A program made the translations under genes and the position numbers. Shown piece by piece: positions 44,936 to 53,935 of a stretch of DNA of 64,000 nucleotides (positions within the stretch are counted from its first letter, which is position 1; each line of letters starts with the position of its first letter). The DNA is taken from assembly GCF_004216665.1 (NCBI RefSeq), contig NZ_SGWY01000004.1, positions 339,468 through 403,467 on the forward strand, written 5' to 3'. The DNA comes from Agromyces ramosus. GTDB taxonomy: Bacteria > Actinomycetota > Actinomycetes > Actinomycetales > Microbacteriaceae. Below the pieces are notes generated by a model that was not told the origin of the DNA, searched no databases, and saw only the letters and a program-made list of their open reading frames with translations.

Positions 44936-46183
44936 GTGACCATTCTCGACACCGCTACCTCGGCGAACGCGACCGCGACCGGCTGGCCCCACGGCCGAGT
45001 CGGCGTGTGGCTCGTGGGCGCACGCGGATCCGTCGCCACCGCCGTCGCCGTCGGATTGCACGCCCTCGCGACCGAGCTCGCGCCGCCGACCGGGTGCACG
45101 ACGGCCGGCCTCGATTTCGACGACGTGCCGCTGCCCGCCTTCGGCGACCTCGTCCTGGGCGGGCACGACATCAGCACCACGCCGCTCGTGCACCGCGCAC
45201 AGGCCCTCGCCGACTCGGGCATGATTCCCCAGCGGTACGTGACCGCGTCGCTCGCCGGCCTCGAGCAGGCCGACGCCGAGATCCGGCCGGGCTACGACCC
45301 CTCGACGCACGCGGGAACGCAGGCCGAGGCGGTGCTGCGCCTCGCCGGCGACATCGTGGCGTTCCGGGACGCGAACGGGCTCGATCGCGTCGTCGTGATC
45401 GACGTCTCCTCGACGGAGCCGATCCCCGACGATCGGCCCGAGTTCCACGACGCGACCCTGCTCACGCGGGCGCTCGCCGACTCGACGGAGGCGGTGCTGC
45501 CCTCCAGCGCCGTCGCGGCGCTCGCCGCCATCGAGTCCGGGAGCGCATACGCGTGCTTCACGCCCTCGGCCGGGCTCGCGCTCCCGGCGCTGCGAGCGCT
45601 GGCGGTCCACCGGGGCATCCCGTTCGCCGGCCAGGACGGCAAGACGGGCGAGACGCTCATCCGCACGGCACTCGCGCCCATGTTCGGTGCTCGTGGGATG
45701 CACGTGCAGTCGTGGGCCGGGGCGAACCTGCTCGGCGGCGGCGACGGCGCGACGCTCGCCGACCCCGAAGCGGTGCGGAGCAAGCTCGCCTCCAAGACGC
45801 GCGGCCTCCGCAGCCTCGTGGGGGAGCATGTCGTGGCCCCGCTGCACATCGACAACGTGCCCGACCTCGGCGACATCAAGACGGCCTGGGACCACATCCA
45901 CGCCGAGGGCTTCCTCGGGTCGCGCATCACGATGCAGACGATCTGGAGCGCGTACGACTCCATGCTCGCCGCGCCCCTCGTGCTCGACATCGCGCGCCTG
46001 CTCGCACTCGCGGACGCCGCGGGCGCCCGCGGCGTCGTGCCCGAGCTCGGCTTCTTCTTCAAGGACCCGTGGGGGAGCGACGTGCACGACTTCGGACAGC
46101 AGACGACCGAGCTGCGGGAGTGGGCCCAGCAGGTCGGGGCCAGGCTGTCGTCGGAGGCGCGGTCCGCCGGGACCGCGCGGTGA
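44936..46183 (+). CDS. myo-Inositol-1-phosphate-synthase-like protein
   Basis: A 415-residue NAD-dependent cyclising enzyme related to inositol-3-phosphate synthase. The NAD-binding region is VGVWLVGARGSVATAVAVGL and the catalytic core GQDGKTGETLIRTALAPMF, then WAGANLLGGGDGATLADPEA and RSKLASKT, matching the MIPS motif of NxLGNNDGxxL followed by SKxxSK. Lys in KTG and SK are the expected catalytic lysines. The family converts glucose 6-phosphate to a cyclitol phosphate. GTG at 44936 has TGGAGGA at 5 nt; an in-frame ATG at 44909 overlapping the previous stop is the alternative. It occupies the place of EboD in an ebo-type operon. Confidence 0.85.
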   Translation: MTILDTATSANATATGWPHGRVGVWLVGARGSVATAVAVGLHALATELAPPTGCTTAGLDFDDVPLPAFGDLVLGGHDISTTPLVHRAQALADSGMIPQRYVTASLAGLEQADAEIRPGYDPSTHAGTQAEAVLRLAGDIVAFRDANGLDRVVVIDVSSTEPIPDDRPEFHDATLLTRALADSTEAVLPSSAVAALAAIESGSAYACFTPSAGLALPALRALAVHRGIPFAGQDGKTGETLIRTALAPMFGARGMHVQSWAGANLLGGGDGATLADPEAVRSKLASKTRGLRSLVGEHVVAPLHIDNVPDLGDIKTAWDHIHAEGFLGSRITMQTIWSAYDSMLAAPLVLDIARLLALADAAGARGVVPELGFFFKDPWGSDVHDFGQQTTELREWAQQVGARLSSEARSAGTAR

Positions 46184-47046
46184 GCGCCGTCACCGACGTC
46201 CTCGAACTGGTTCGAGCGCCCGCAGCGCTGACGGTGATCGGCGACACCATCGCCGGAGGGCATGCGGGGGGTCGGCGCTTCGGCCGTCGCCAGTGGCTGC
46301 TGCCGGTGGCATCCGTCTTCCTCTACAGCGGCGGCATGGCCCTCAACGACTACGCGGATCGCGCACTCGACGCCGTCGAGCGTCCCGAGCGCCCGATTCC
46401 CTCGGGCCGCGTCTCGCCTCGTCGGGCGCTCGGCATCGCCACCGCGTGCCTCGCGGCCGGGCTCGGATTGGCCGCGTCCGGCGGTGGCCGACGAGCGTTC
46501 GCGGTCGCGGTGCCGCTCGCCGGCGCCATCGTGGCGTACAACACCGTGTTCAAGGACACCGCCGTCGGACCCGTCGGCATGGCGGCGTGCCGGGGCCTCG
46601 ACGTCATGATGGGGGCCGGAGGTGCCCGAGTCGCGGCGCCGGCCGCTGCGACGGTCGCACTGCACACGGCGGCCGTCACGGCGCAGTCGCGTGGCGAGGT
46701 GCACGGCGGCTCGACCGGTGTCGCCCTGGCGGGCATCGCGGCCACCGGTGCGACGACGATCGCCGCCATCGCCGGAGCGGGCGACCGACCGGGCGCGGTC
46801 GCGGGAGCGATCACGGGCGCCGCGGCCTATGCAGGGTCGGCACTGCCCAGCCAGCTGGCGACCCTCGGCGACCCGTCGGCCGCGAACGCCCGCACGGCCA
46901 CGCGTGCGGGGATCGGGGCGATGATCCCGCTCCAGGCGGCGCTCGTGGCTCGCACCGGCGCGCTCCTGCCCGCCGCCGCGCTCGGTGCCGTCGACCTCGT
47001 CCGCCGCCGGCTCTCGGCGCGGCGCACGGCGGGGGACGTGACATGA
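46180..47046 (+). CDS. eboC: UbiA-family prenyltransferase (EboC-like)
   Basis: A 288-residue integral membrane prenyltransferase with about eight hydrophobic helices. The first Asp-rich motif is LNDYADRALDAVERPERPIPSG (NDYAD at 56-60, Asp64), the diagnostic UbiA signature. The second motif region (YNTVFKDTAVGPVGMAACRG) retains KD but not a complete DxxxD, as in EboC-type members. It would attach the polyprenyl chain made by the first gene to an unknown acceptor. GTG overlaps the previous TGA; its own stop overlaps the next ATG. Confidence 0.88.
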   Translation: MSAVTDVLELVRAPAALTVIGDTIAGGHAGGRRFGRRQWLLPVASVFLYSGGMALNDYADRALDAVERPERPIPSGRVSPRRALGIATACLAAGLGLAASGGGRRAFAVAVPLAGAIVAYNTVFKDTAVGPVGMAACRGLDVMMGAGGARVAAPAAATVALHTAAVTAQSRGEVHGGSTGVALAGIAATGATTIAAIAGAGDRPGAVAGAITGAAAYAGSALPSQLATLGDPSAANARTATRAGIGAMIPLQAALVARTGALLPAAALGAVDLVRRRLSARRTAGDVT

Positions 47047-47933
47047 CGGGTGCAGCGGTCCGCACCGCCATCACGGCGCCGTCGGCACTTCCCGGAGCCG
47101 GCTTCGCCATCGGCTACGGCACGAACGGCTTCACCGACCACACGCTCGACACGGCACTCCGCGTGCTGGAGTCGAACGGCTACGGCGCGCTCGCGCTCAC
47201 CCTCGGGCACCCGCACCTCGATCCGTTCGCGCCCGACGCGGACGAGCGCGCCGCGCGCCTGCGCGAGCGCCTCGACGAGCTGGGCTGGCGCGTCGTCGTC
47301 GAGACCGGCACGAGGTACCTGCTCGACCCGTACGTGAAGCACCGGCCGACGCTCGTCGACGAGCATGCGGAACCGCGGATGCGCTTCCTGCGTCGCGCGA
47401 TCGACCTCGCGGCGATCCTCCGTGCGGACTGCGTCTCGCTCTGGTCCGGGGTCGTCCCCGACGACTCCGCACCCGACGCGGCCCGCCGCCGCCTCGTCGG
47501 CCGGATGCGCGAGATCGTCGCGTATGCGGAGGCATCCGGTGTGGTGCTCGGCTTCGAGCCCGAGCCCGGAATGCTCGTCGAGACCGTGGCCGACGCGCTG
47601 CGCCTGCGCGAGGAGCTGGGTTCGCCCGCCGCGCTCGGCATCACGGTCGACCTCGGCCACTGCGTCGTCGTCGAACCGGAGGGCGTCGTCGGCGCGCTGC
47701 GGGCGGCCGGCGCGCTGCTCGTCAACGTGCAGGTCGACGACATGTCGCCCGAGGCGCATGAGCACCTCGAGCTCGGCCACGGTCGGCTCGACCTCGCCGC
47801 GGCACTGGCGACGCTTCACGAACTCGGCTACCGCGGCGTGGCGGCCGTCGAGCTGCCGCGGCACGCGCACGACGCCCCGGGCGTGGCGTCGCGGAGCATG
47901 CGGGCCATCCATGACGCCTGGAGGGAACCATGA
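47043..47933 (+). CDS. TIM-barrel sugar phosphate isomerase/epimerase-like protein
   Basis: A 296-residue xylose-isomerase-like (AP endonuclease 2 fold) protein. The metal-site residues are plausible in LGFEPEPGMLVETV, GITVDLGHCVVVEPEG, NVQVDDM and VAAVELPRHAHDAPG. It differs from the other isomerase-like EboE protein further down, so the operon has two TIM barrels of this superfamily. Reaction unknown; family members isomerise sugars, cyclitols or inosose. ATGA overlaps on both sides. Confidence 0.85.
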   Translation: MTGAAVRTAITAPSALPGAGFAIGYGTNGFTDHTLDTALRVLESNGYGALALTLGHPHLDPFAPDADERAARLRERLDELGWRVVVETGTRYLLDPYVKHRPTLVDEHAEPRMRFLRRAIDLAAILRADCVSLWSGVVPDDSAPDAARRRLVGRMREIVAYAEASGVVLGFEPEPGMLVETVADALRLREELGSPAALGITVDLGHCVVVEPEGVVGALRAAGALLVNVQVDDMSPEAHEHLELGHGRLDLAAALATLHELGYRGVAAVELPRHAHDAPGVASRSMRAIHDAWREP

Positions 47934-48541
47934 CGAACCAGTGGACCATCGACGCCGCACGCGAGGTCGCCGCCGAACCGCAGCGCATCGTGGTGCTGTT
48001 CCCGGCGGCCGGTCGCGCGGTGGGGCGAGCGCCGCTCGATCCGGCAGGGGATCCGCTCGGCGTGCGCCGCGGGACCGTCGACGACGGGGCGCGGGCCGAG
48101 CTCGTGGGGGCCCTGCTGCGCGCGCTGTCACCGGTGGACTCGGCCGAGCAGCTCGGCGATCTCTACCGTCACGGCGATGACGCCGAGCGCCGCGGGGTGC
48201 TGTGCGGCCTCAACGCCGCGACCGGCACGCCGCCGGAGGTGGTCGCGGCCGGCCTCGAGCTGGTGTCGGACGCGCTGCGCACGAACGACCCGCGCCTGGT
48301 CGCGGCGGCCCTCGGGTCGTTCGCCGCAGAGCACCTCGACCAGCACGCCTGGCGGCACGGCGTGCTCAAGGCCCTCTTCATGGGCATCCCGCTCGACGTC
48401 GTCGCGGGACTCGATCGCCGCGCGGACGACGAACTCGCCCGCATGGCCGTCGGCCTCGTCGAGGAGCGACGGGCCGCCGGCCGGCCGGTGACCGACGACA
48501 TGCGGCGACTCGCCACCATCACCACGACGCCGGGAGGCTGA
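47930..48541 (+). CDS. eboA: EboA-like protein
   Basis: A 203-residue alpha-helical, cytoplasmic protein of unknown biochemical function. The EboA-defining segment is visible as HAWRHGVLKALFMGIPLDVV near residue 140, with RRGVLCGLNAATG-type helices before it. In other bacteria eboA is part of a conserved cluster implicated in moving secondary-metabolite precursors. The 4-bp overlap with the preceding gene and the 2-nt gap to eboB place it firmly in the operon. Confidence 0.85.
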   Translation: MTNQWTIDAAREVAAEPQRIVVLFPAAGRAVGRAPLDPAGDPLGVRRGTVDDGARAELVGALLRALSPVDSAEQLGDLYRHGDDAERRGVLCGLNAATGTPPEVVAAGLELVSDALRTNDPRLVAAALGSFAAEHLDQHAWRHGVLKALFMGIPLDVVAGLDRRADDELARMAVGLVEERRAAGRPVTDDMRRLATITTTPGG

Positions 48542-48543
48542 AC

Positions 48544-49419
48544 ATGCGAATCCTCGACCCCCACATCCACATGAGCGCACGCACCACCGACGACTACGTC
48601 GCGATGTACGAGGCCGGCGTGCGGGCCGTCGTCGAGCCGTCGTTCTGGCTGGGCCAGCCGCGCACGAACGTCGGCAGCTTCGTCGACTACTTCGACGCGT
48701 TGATCGGATGGGAGCGGTTCCGTGCCGCCCAGTACGGCATCCGCCACCACTGCACGATCGGCCTCAATCCCAAGGAGGCGAACGACCCGCGCTGCCGCGA
48801 GGTGCTCGACGTGCTGCCGCGCTACCTCGCCAAGGACGGCGTGGTCGCGGTGGGGGAGCTCGGGTACGACTCCATGACGCCGGAGGAGGACGAGGTCTTC
48901 GGCACGCAGCTGACGTTCGCACGGGACTTCGGGCTTCCCGCGGTGGTGCACACGCCGCACCGCGACAAGGCGTCCGGCACGTCCCGCACGCTCGACGTCG
49001 TGCGCGAGTCGGGCATCTCGCCCGGGTGGGTGGTGGTCGACCACCTCAACGAGACGACGGTCGCCGAGGTGGCGGACTCCGGGTGCTGGATGGGCTTCTC
49101 GATCTATCCCGACACCAAGATGGACGAGCGCCGGATGGTCGCCATCCTGCGCGAATACGGCACCGAGCGGATGCTGGTGAACTCCGCCGCCGACTGGGGG
49201 CAGTCCGACCCGCTGAAGACCGCGAAGACCGGTCGCGCGATGCTCGACGCGGGATTCACCGAGCACGACGTCGACGTCGTGCTCTGGCAGAACCCCGTGG
49301 CCTTCTACGGGCAGAGCGGGCGCCTGCACCTCGACCCGGTCCCGGGCTTCAGCGAGGCCGAGCCGCCCGCCCCGGCCACCTTCGAGGGCAACTCGGTGCT
49401 GCGAGGAGCGAGGGCCTGA
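48544..49419 (+). CDS. eboB: TatD-like metal-dependent hydrolase (EboB-like)
   Basis: A 291-residue amidohydrolase-superfamily protein. Metal ligands appear in MRILDPHIHMSART, VAVGELGYD, VHTPHRDK, VVDHLNE and NSAADWGQSDPLK, the TatD order H-x-H, E, H, H, D. It would hydrolyse a phosphate or other ester of the pathway intermediate. It overlaps the EboE gene by TGATG. Confidence 0.88.
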   Translation: MRILDPHIHMSARTTDDYVAMYEAGVRAVVEPSFWLGQPRTNVGSFVDYFDALIGWERFRAAQYGIRHHCTIGLNPKEANDPRCREVLDVLPRYLAKDGVVAVGELGYDSMTPEEDEVFGTQLTFARDFGLPAVVHTPHRDKASGTSRTLDVVRESGISPGWVVVDHLNETTVAEVADSGCWMGFSIYPDTKMDERRMVAILREYGTERMLVNSAADWGQSDPLKTAKTGRAMLDAGFTEHDVDVVLWQNPVAFYGQSGRLHLDPVPGFSEAEPPAPATFEGNSVLRGARA

Positions 49420-50636
49420 TGGAGCTGTCGTACTGCACCAACGTGCATCCCGCCGAGGACCTCGACGGGGTGCTCGAACAGCTCGACGCCTTCGCCGGCC
49501 CGGTGCGCCGGGCGGCCGGCCTCGACCGGCTCGGCGTGGGGCTGTGGCTCCCGGCCGACCTCGCCGCACGGCTCGCCTCGAGCTCCGAGGATCGGCGTCG
49601 CCTGCAGGCGCGGCTGGAGGTCAACGGGCTCGTCCTGCGGACGATCAACGCCTTCCCCTACCGCGCGTTCCACGCCGACGTCGTGAAGCTCGACGTCTAC
49701 CGTCCCGACTGGACCGACGCCCGCCGGGTCGCCCACACCCTCGACTGCGCCAGGGTGCTCGCCGACCTCCTTCCCGAGGGGGCCGCCGGCAGCATCTCGA
49801 CGCTCCCGCTCGCGTGGCGCGAGCCGTGGACCGAGGCGGACGATCGGGCGGCGACCGAGGCCCTGGCGCTCGTCTCGCGCGAGCTGCGCGCGCTCCGCGA
49901 GGCGACCGGCCGCACGGTGCGGCTGGCCATCGAACCCGAGCCGGGCTGCGTGCTCGACACCGTCGACGACGTGGTCGGTTGGCTCGCCCCGCGCACGCGG
50001 TCGGGCCTGATCGATCCGGAGTTCGTCGGCGTCTGCCTCGACACCTGCCACCTCGCGGTGTCGTTCGCCGATCCGGCGGTCGCGATGCGACGCATCGCCG
50101 ATGCCGGACTGCGGGTCGTGAAGGTGCAGGCGTCGGCCGCGCTCCACGTGGAGCGGCCGTCCGATCCCGTCAGCCGTGCCGCGATCGCGAGCTTCGGCGA
50201 GCCGCGCTACCTCCACCAGACTCGCGAGCTCCGGGCCGACGGCGTCGTGCTCGCCGCCGACGACCTCGCGGAGGCGCTCGACGCCCTGCCCGGCGAGGGC
50301 CCGTGGCGCGTCCACTTCCACGTGCCGCTGCACCTGGCGCCAACGCCGCCACTCACGGCGACGACGGACGTGCTGGTGACCGTGCTCGACGCCATCCGCG
50401 GGATCCCGCACGGCGACGAGGCGCACGTCGACGTCGAGACGTACACCTGGACCGTGCTGCCCGGCGGCGTCGACGACCTCGTCGCCGGGATCGCCGGGGA
50501 GGTGCGCTGGGCCGCCGCGGCGCTGGACGCCGACGAAGGCGCAGCCCACGCGACCGACGCGGCCGTCGGCGCCCTCGACGCCGCCACGCGGCATCCGGCC
50601 CCCGCGGCCCCCGCACGCTCGGGGGTGCCGGCATGA
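49419..50636 (+). CDS. eboE: EboE-like metabolite traffic protein (TIM barrel)
   Basis: A 405-residue xylose-isomerase-like TIM-barrel protein. The N-terminus MELSYCTNVHPAEDLDGVL is characteristic of EboE. Metal-type residues lie in LAIEPEPGCVLDT, VGVCLDTCHLAVSF, VVKVQASAALHV and VHFHVPLH. The C-terminal DVETYTWTVLPGG also fits the family. Named for its role in metabolite transport clusters; its reaction has not been established to my knowledge. Confidence 0.9.
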   Translation: MELSYCTNVHPAEDLDGVLEQLDAFAGPVRRAAGLDRLGVGLWLPADLAARLASSSEDRRRLQARLEVNGLVLRTINAFPYRAFHADVVKLDVYRPDWTDARRVAHTLDCARVLADLLPEGAAGSISTLPLAWREPWTEADDRAATEALALVSRELRALREATGRTVRLAIEPEPGCVLDTVDDVVGWLAPRTRSGLIDPEFVGVCLDTCHLAVSFADPAVAMRRIADAGLRVVKVQASAALHVERPSDPVSRAAIASFGEPRYLHQTRELRADGVVLAADDLAEALDALPGEGPWRVHFHVPLHLAPTPPLTATTDVLVTVLDAIRGIPHGDEAHVDVETYTWTVLPGGVDDLVAGIAGEVRWAAAALDADEGAAHATDAAVGALDAATRHPAPAAPARSGVPA

Positions 50637-52048
50637 CCTCGGTCCTCCTCCTCGACGTGGTCGGCATGACGAGGCGAGCCCTGGCGCAGATGCCCCGCCT
50701 CAGCGGCCTCGCGGCATCCGGTGCCCAGGTCCGCCTCGGCACCGTGCTGCCCGCGGTCACGTGCAGCGTGCAGTCGACCATGCTCACCGGCCTCTCGCCG
50801 GCCCAGCACGGCATCGTCGGCAACGGCTGGTACTTCCGCGACCAGGGCGAGGTGCATCTCTGGCGACAGCACAACGCGCTCGTGCAGGGCGAGAAGGTGT
50901 GGGAGCAGGCCCGACGGCTGCGGCCCGGCTTCACCGCCGCGAACATCGGCTGGTGGTACGCGATGGGCGCGAGCACCGACATCACCGTCACGCCACGGCC
51001 GATCTACCACGCCGACGGGCGCAAGTCGCCCGACGCCTACGTGCGCCCGCCCGCCCTGCACGACGAGCTCACGGGCGCCCTCGGAGAGTTCCCGCTCTTC
51101 CAGTACTGGGGGCCCACGGCGTCGATCGCCTCGACGCGCTGGATCGTCGAAGCAACCCGGAAGGTCATGCGCGAGCACCGCTCCGACCTCGTGATGGCGT
51201 ACCTGCCGCATCTCGACTACGACCTCCAGCGGTTCGGCCCCGACTCGGCCGAGGCCGACCGCGCGGCCGCCGAGCTCGATGCCGTGCTGGCCCCGCTGCT
51301 CGACGACGCGCGCGCGGCGGGCGCGACGGTCATCGCGGTGGCGGAGTACGGGATCGAGACCGCCGACCGCCCCGTCGACGTCAACCGCGCCCTCCGCACC
51401 GAGGGACTCCTCGAGGTCTACGAGCAGCAGGGTCGCGAGCAGCTCGACCCGTGGACGTCGCGGGCGTTCGCGGTGGCGGACCACCAGGTCGCGCACGTGT
51501 ACGTCGCCGACCCCGCCGACCTCGAACGCGTCTGCGACCTCCTGACCGCCCTGCCCGGGGTGGACGAGGTGCTCGACCGGTCGGCGCAGGCCCGCTTCGG
51601 GCTCGACCACGAGCGCTCGGGCGAGCTCGTCGCGATCGCCGAGCCCGGGGCGTGGTTCACCTACTACTACTGGCTCGACGACGACCGGGCGCCCGAGTTC
51701 GCGCGGGGCGTGGACATCCACCGCAAGCCCGGCTACGACCCGGCGGAGCTCTTCCTCGACCCGGCCGATCGGTTCGCGAAGGCCCGCGCCGGCCTCGGCC
51801 TGCTGCGCAAGAAGGTCGGGTTGCGGTACGCGATGAACGTCATCCCGCTCGATCCGTCGTGCGTGCGCGGCACGCACGGCCGGCTGCCCTCGACCGATGC
51901 GGACAGCCCGCTCCTCCTCTGCTCCGACGCGTCGCTGCCGTTCTGGGACGGTGCGGGAGACACGGTGGCCGCCGCCCGCGTCCGCGACCTGGTGCTGCAG
52001 GCGGCCCGAGTCGGCGCGCCGGCGGGTGCGCCCGTGGGTGCGCCATGA
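50633..52048 (+). CDS. eboF: Alkaline-phosphatase-fold nucleotide pyrophosphatase/phosphodiesterase (EboF-like)
   Basis: A 471-residue protein of the NPP/alkaline phosphatase superfamily without a signal peptide. VLLLDVVGMTRRAL supplies the first metal Asp, PAVTCSVQSTMLTGLSPAQHG the nucleophile Thr/Ser region, AYLPHLDYDLQRFGPDS the D-x-x-x-H-type site, and VADHQVAHVYV the later His. It could hydrolyse a phosphodiester or diphosphate, for example a prenyl- or cyclitol-phosphate intermediate. The tail is a low-complexity GAPAGAPVGAP. Confidence 0.88.
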   Translation: MTSVLLLDVVGMTRRALAQMPRLSGLAASGAQVRLGTVLPAVTCSVQSTMLTGLSPAQHGIVGNGWYFRDQGEVHLWRQHNALVQGEKVWEQARRLRPGFTAANIGWWYAMGASTDITVTPRPIYHADGRKSPDAYVRPPALHDELTGALGEFPLFQYWGPTASIASTRWIVEATRKVMREHRSDLVMAYLPHLDYDLQRFGPDSAEADRAAAELDAVLAPLLDDARAAGATVIAVAEYGIETADRPVDVNRALRTEGLLEVYEQQGREQLDPWTSRAFAVADHQVAHVYVADPADLERVCDLLTALPGVDEVLDRSAQARFGLDHERSGELVAIAEPGAWFTYYYWLDDDRAPEFARGVDIHRKPGYDPAELFLDPADRFAKARAGLGLLRKKVGLRYAMNVIPLDPSCVRGTHGRLPSTDADSPLLLCSDASLPFWDGAGDTVAAARVRDLVLQAARVGAPAGAPVGAP

Positions 52049-52608
52049 CCCCCTCGGCGACCGTCTCCGCCCCGACGGAGCAGGTCGTGCTCCTCGATCC
52101 GGCCGGCACCCCGGTCGGCACCATGGACAAGGCGCACGTGCACGGCCCCGACACGCCCCTGCACCTCGCCTTCTCCTGCTACGGCTTCGATCGTGACGGC
52201 CGGATGCTCCTCACGCGGCGTTCGCTCGCGAAGCGGGCCTGGCCCGGCGTGTGGACGAACACCTGCTGCGGTCACCCGGGGCCCGGCGAGGACGTCGAGT
52301 CGGCGATCCGCCGGCGGGTTCAGGACGAGCTGGGCGTCGAGCCGAGCTCGCTCCGACCGGTGCTCCCGGAGTTCCGGTATCGTGCCGTCGCCCCCGACGG
52401 CATCGTCGAGAACGAGGTGTGCCCCGTCTGGTTCGCGGAGCTGCCGAGCGATCCGGAGCCTGCCCCCGACGAGGTGATGGAGTGGCGCTGGGTCGACCCG
52501 GCGGACTTCCTGCGGGTCGTCGACGCGATGCCCTCGATCCTCAGTCCGTGGAGCGTGTTGCAGGCGGAGGAACTGCGCGCGGCGCGGATCCTCGAGGCGC
52601 CGTCGTGA
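52045..52608 (+). CDS. idi: Isopentenyl-diphosphate delta-isomerase, type 1
   Basis: A 187-residue Nudix-fold enzyme that interconverts IPP and DMAPP. The catalytic Cys lies in WPGVWTNTCCGHPGPGED (Cys74/75), the metal His in LHLAFSCYGFD, and the acid residue in ENEVCPVWFAEL; the Trp region is EWRWVDP. Last gene of the operon, overlapping eboF. Its presence with the polyprenyl synthase gives the locus its own prenyl-donor supply. Confidence 0.95.
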   Translation: MTPSATVSAPTEQVVLLDPAGTPVGTMDKAHVHGPDTPLHLAFSCYGFDRDGRMLLTRRSLAKRAWPGVWTNTCCGHPGPGEDVESAIRRRVQDELGVEPSSLRPVLPEFRYRAVAPDGIVENEVCPVWFAELPSDPEPAPDEVMEWRWVDPADFLRVVDAMPSILSPWSVLQAEELRAARILEAPS

Positions 52609-52679
52609 CAACCGAAAGGGGGGCGCCCTTGCGACCGAGCTCCCGATACTTTGATCGGAGATTGTGGAAGAATGGACCT

Positions 52680-53906
52680 ATGACCGACATAAGTCGCCAA
52701 GGGCAGGACGGACATGTCACCGCCCTCGGCTCGTCCGTGGCGAGCGACCTCTTCCAGATCCTCCGTGACGGGCGCCCGCGCACCCGAACCGAGCTGTCGT
52801 CGATGACGGGCCTCGCCCGTTCGACGGTCGCGCTGCGCATCGACGCGTTGATGAACCTGGGCCTCGTGGGTCCGGTGGGCGACGCGGTCTCCACCGGCGG
52901 CCGGCCGTCCTCGCAGTTCGCGATCGCCGCGAGCGGAAGGGTGGTGCTCGGGGTCGACGTCGGCGCCTCGCACGTGCGGATCGCGGTGAGCGACCTCACC
53001 GGCCGCATCCAGGCCGAGAGCAGCGAGCGCATCCGCGTGGCGGAGGGTCCCGAGGCGGTGCTGAGCTGGGTCTCCACCGCAGCGCACGAGCTGCTCGACC
53101 AGCTCGGCCGCGCTCCCGGCGACCTGTTGGCGATCGGCATCGGGCTTCCGGGTCCCGTGCAGCACAGCTCCGGCCGCCCGATCAACCCGCCGATCATGCC
53201 CGGCTGGGATCGCTTCGACGTCCCCGGCTGGTTCCACGACAGCTTCGACGCCCCCGTGCTCGTCGACAACGACGTGAACATCATGGCGCTCGGCGAGCGG
53301 GAGCTCTCCTGGCCCGAGGTCGACCACCTCATCTTCGTCAAGGTCGCCACCGGCATCGGATCCGGGGTCATCTCGGGTGGCATCCTCCAGCGCGGCGCGC
53401 AGGGCACCGCGGGCGACATCGGCCACGTGCACGTCGCGCGCGGCGCCGACGTGCCCTGCCAGTGCGGCAATCGCGGATGCCTCGAGGCGCTCGCCTCGGG
53501 TCCCGCGCTCGCCCGCGACCTCCGCGACACCGGCATGTCGCCCGAGTCGAGCCAGGACGTCGTCGAGCTCGTCAAGGGCGGCAACATCACGGCGATCCAG
53601 GCCGTCCGACAGGCCGGCCGCGACATCGGCGAGGTCCTCACCACCTGCGTGAGCCTCATCAACCCCTCGGTGATCGTCATCGGCGGGTCGCTGGCGCAGG
53701 CGGGCGAGCACCTCATCGCCGGCGTCCGCGAGATCGTCTACACGCGGTCGATGCCGCTGGCCACCGAGCACCTCCAGATCACGCAGTCGAAGGCCGGTGC
53801 GGATGCCGCGGTGCTCGGCGCCTGCATGCTCGCGATCCACCACGCCCTCTCGCCCGCGAACATCGAGGAGATGGTCATCGGGGCGCCGACCACAGCCAAG
53901 GTCTGA
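52680..53906 (+). CDS. ROK-family transcriptional regulator
   Basis: A 408-residue ROK repressor. The N-terminal winged HTH is DLFQILRDGRPRTRTELSSM then GLARSTVALRIDAL; the sugar-kinase-like domain has VVLGVDVGASHVRIAVSD, AIGIGLPGPV, and the ROK zinc motif CQCGNRGCLEALASG. It follows idi by 71 bp and is convergent with the isomerase gene, so it probably controls the divergent ABC transporter and catabolic genes beyond, responding to their sugar or cyclitol. Regulation of the ebo-type operon is also possible. Confidence 0.9.
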   Translation: MTDISRQGQDGHVTALGSSVASDLFQILRDGRPRTRTELSSMTGLARSTVALRIDALMNLGLVGPVGDAVSTGGRPSSQFAIAASGRVVLGVDVGASHVRIAVSDLTGRIQAESSERIRVAEGPEAVLSWVSTAAHELLDQLGRAPGDLLAIGIGLPGPVQHSSGRPINPPIMPGWDRFDVPGWFHDSFDAPVLVDNDVNIMALGERELSWPEVDHLIFVKVATGIGSGVISGGILQRGAQGTAGDIGHVHVARGADVPCQCGNRGCLEALASGPALARDLRDTGMSPESSQDVVELVKGGNITAIQAVRQAGRDIGEVLTTCVSLINPSVIVIGGSLAQAGEHLIAGVREIVYTRSMPLATEHLQITQSKAGADAAVLGACMLAIHHALSPANIEEMVIGAPTTAKV

Positions 53907-53935
53907 TCCATCGCGCTTCGCAATGCGCTCGGTAG

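Noticed and set aside
43761..52608. Carotenoid or menaquinone biosynthesis operon
   Set aside because: Polyprenyl synthase, UbiA and idi alone would suggest this, but there is no phytoene synthase, desaturase, lycopene cyclase or men gene, whereas eboA, eboB, eboE and eboF relatives are present.
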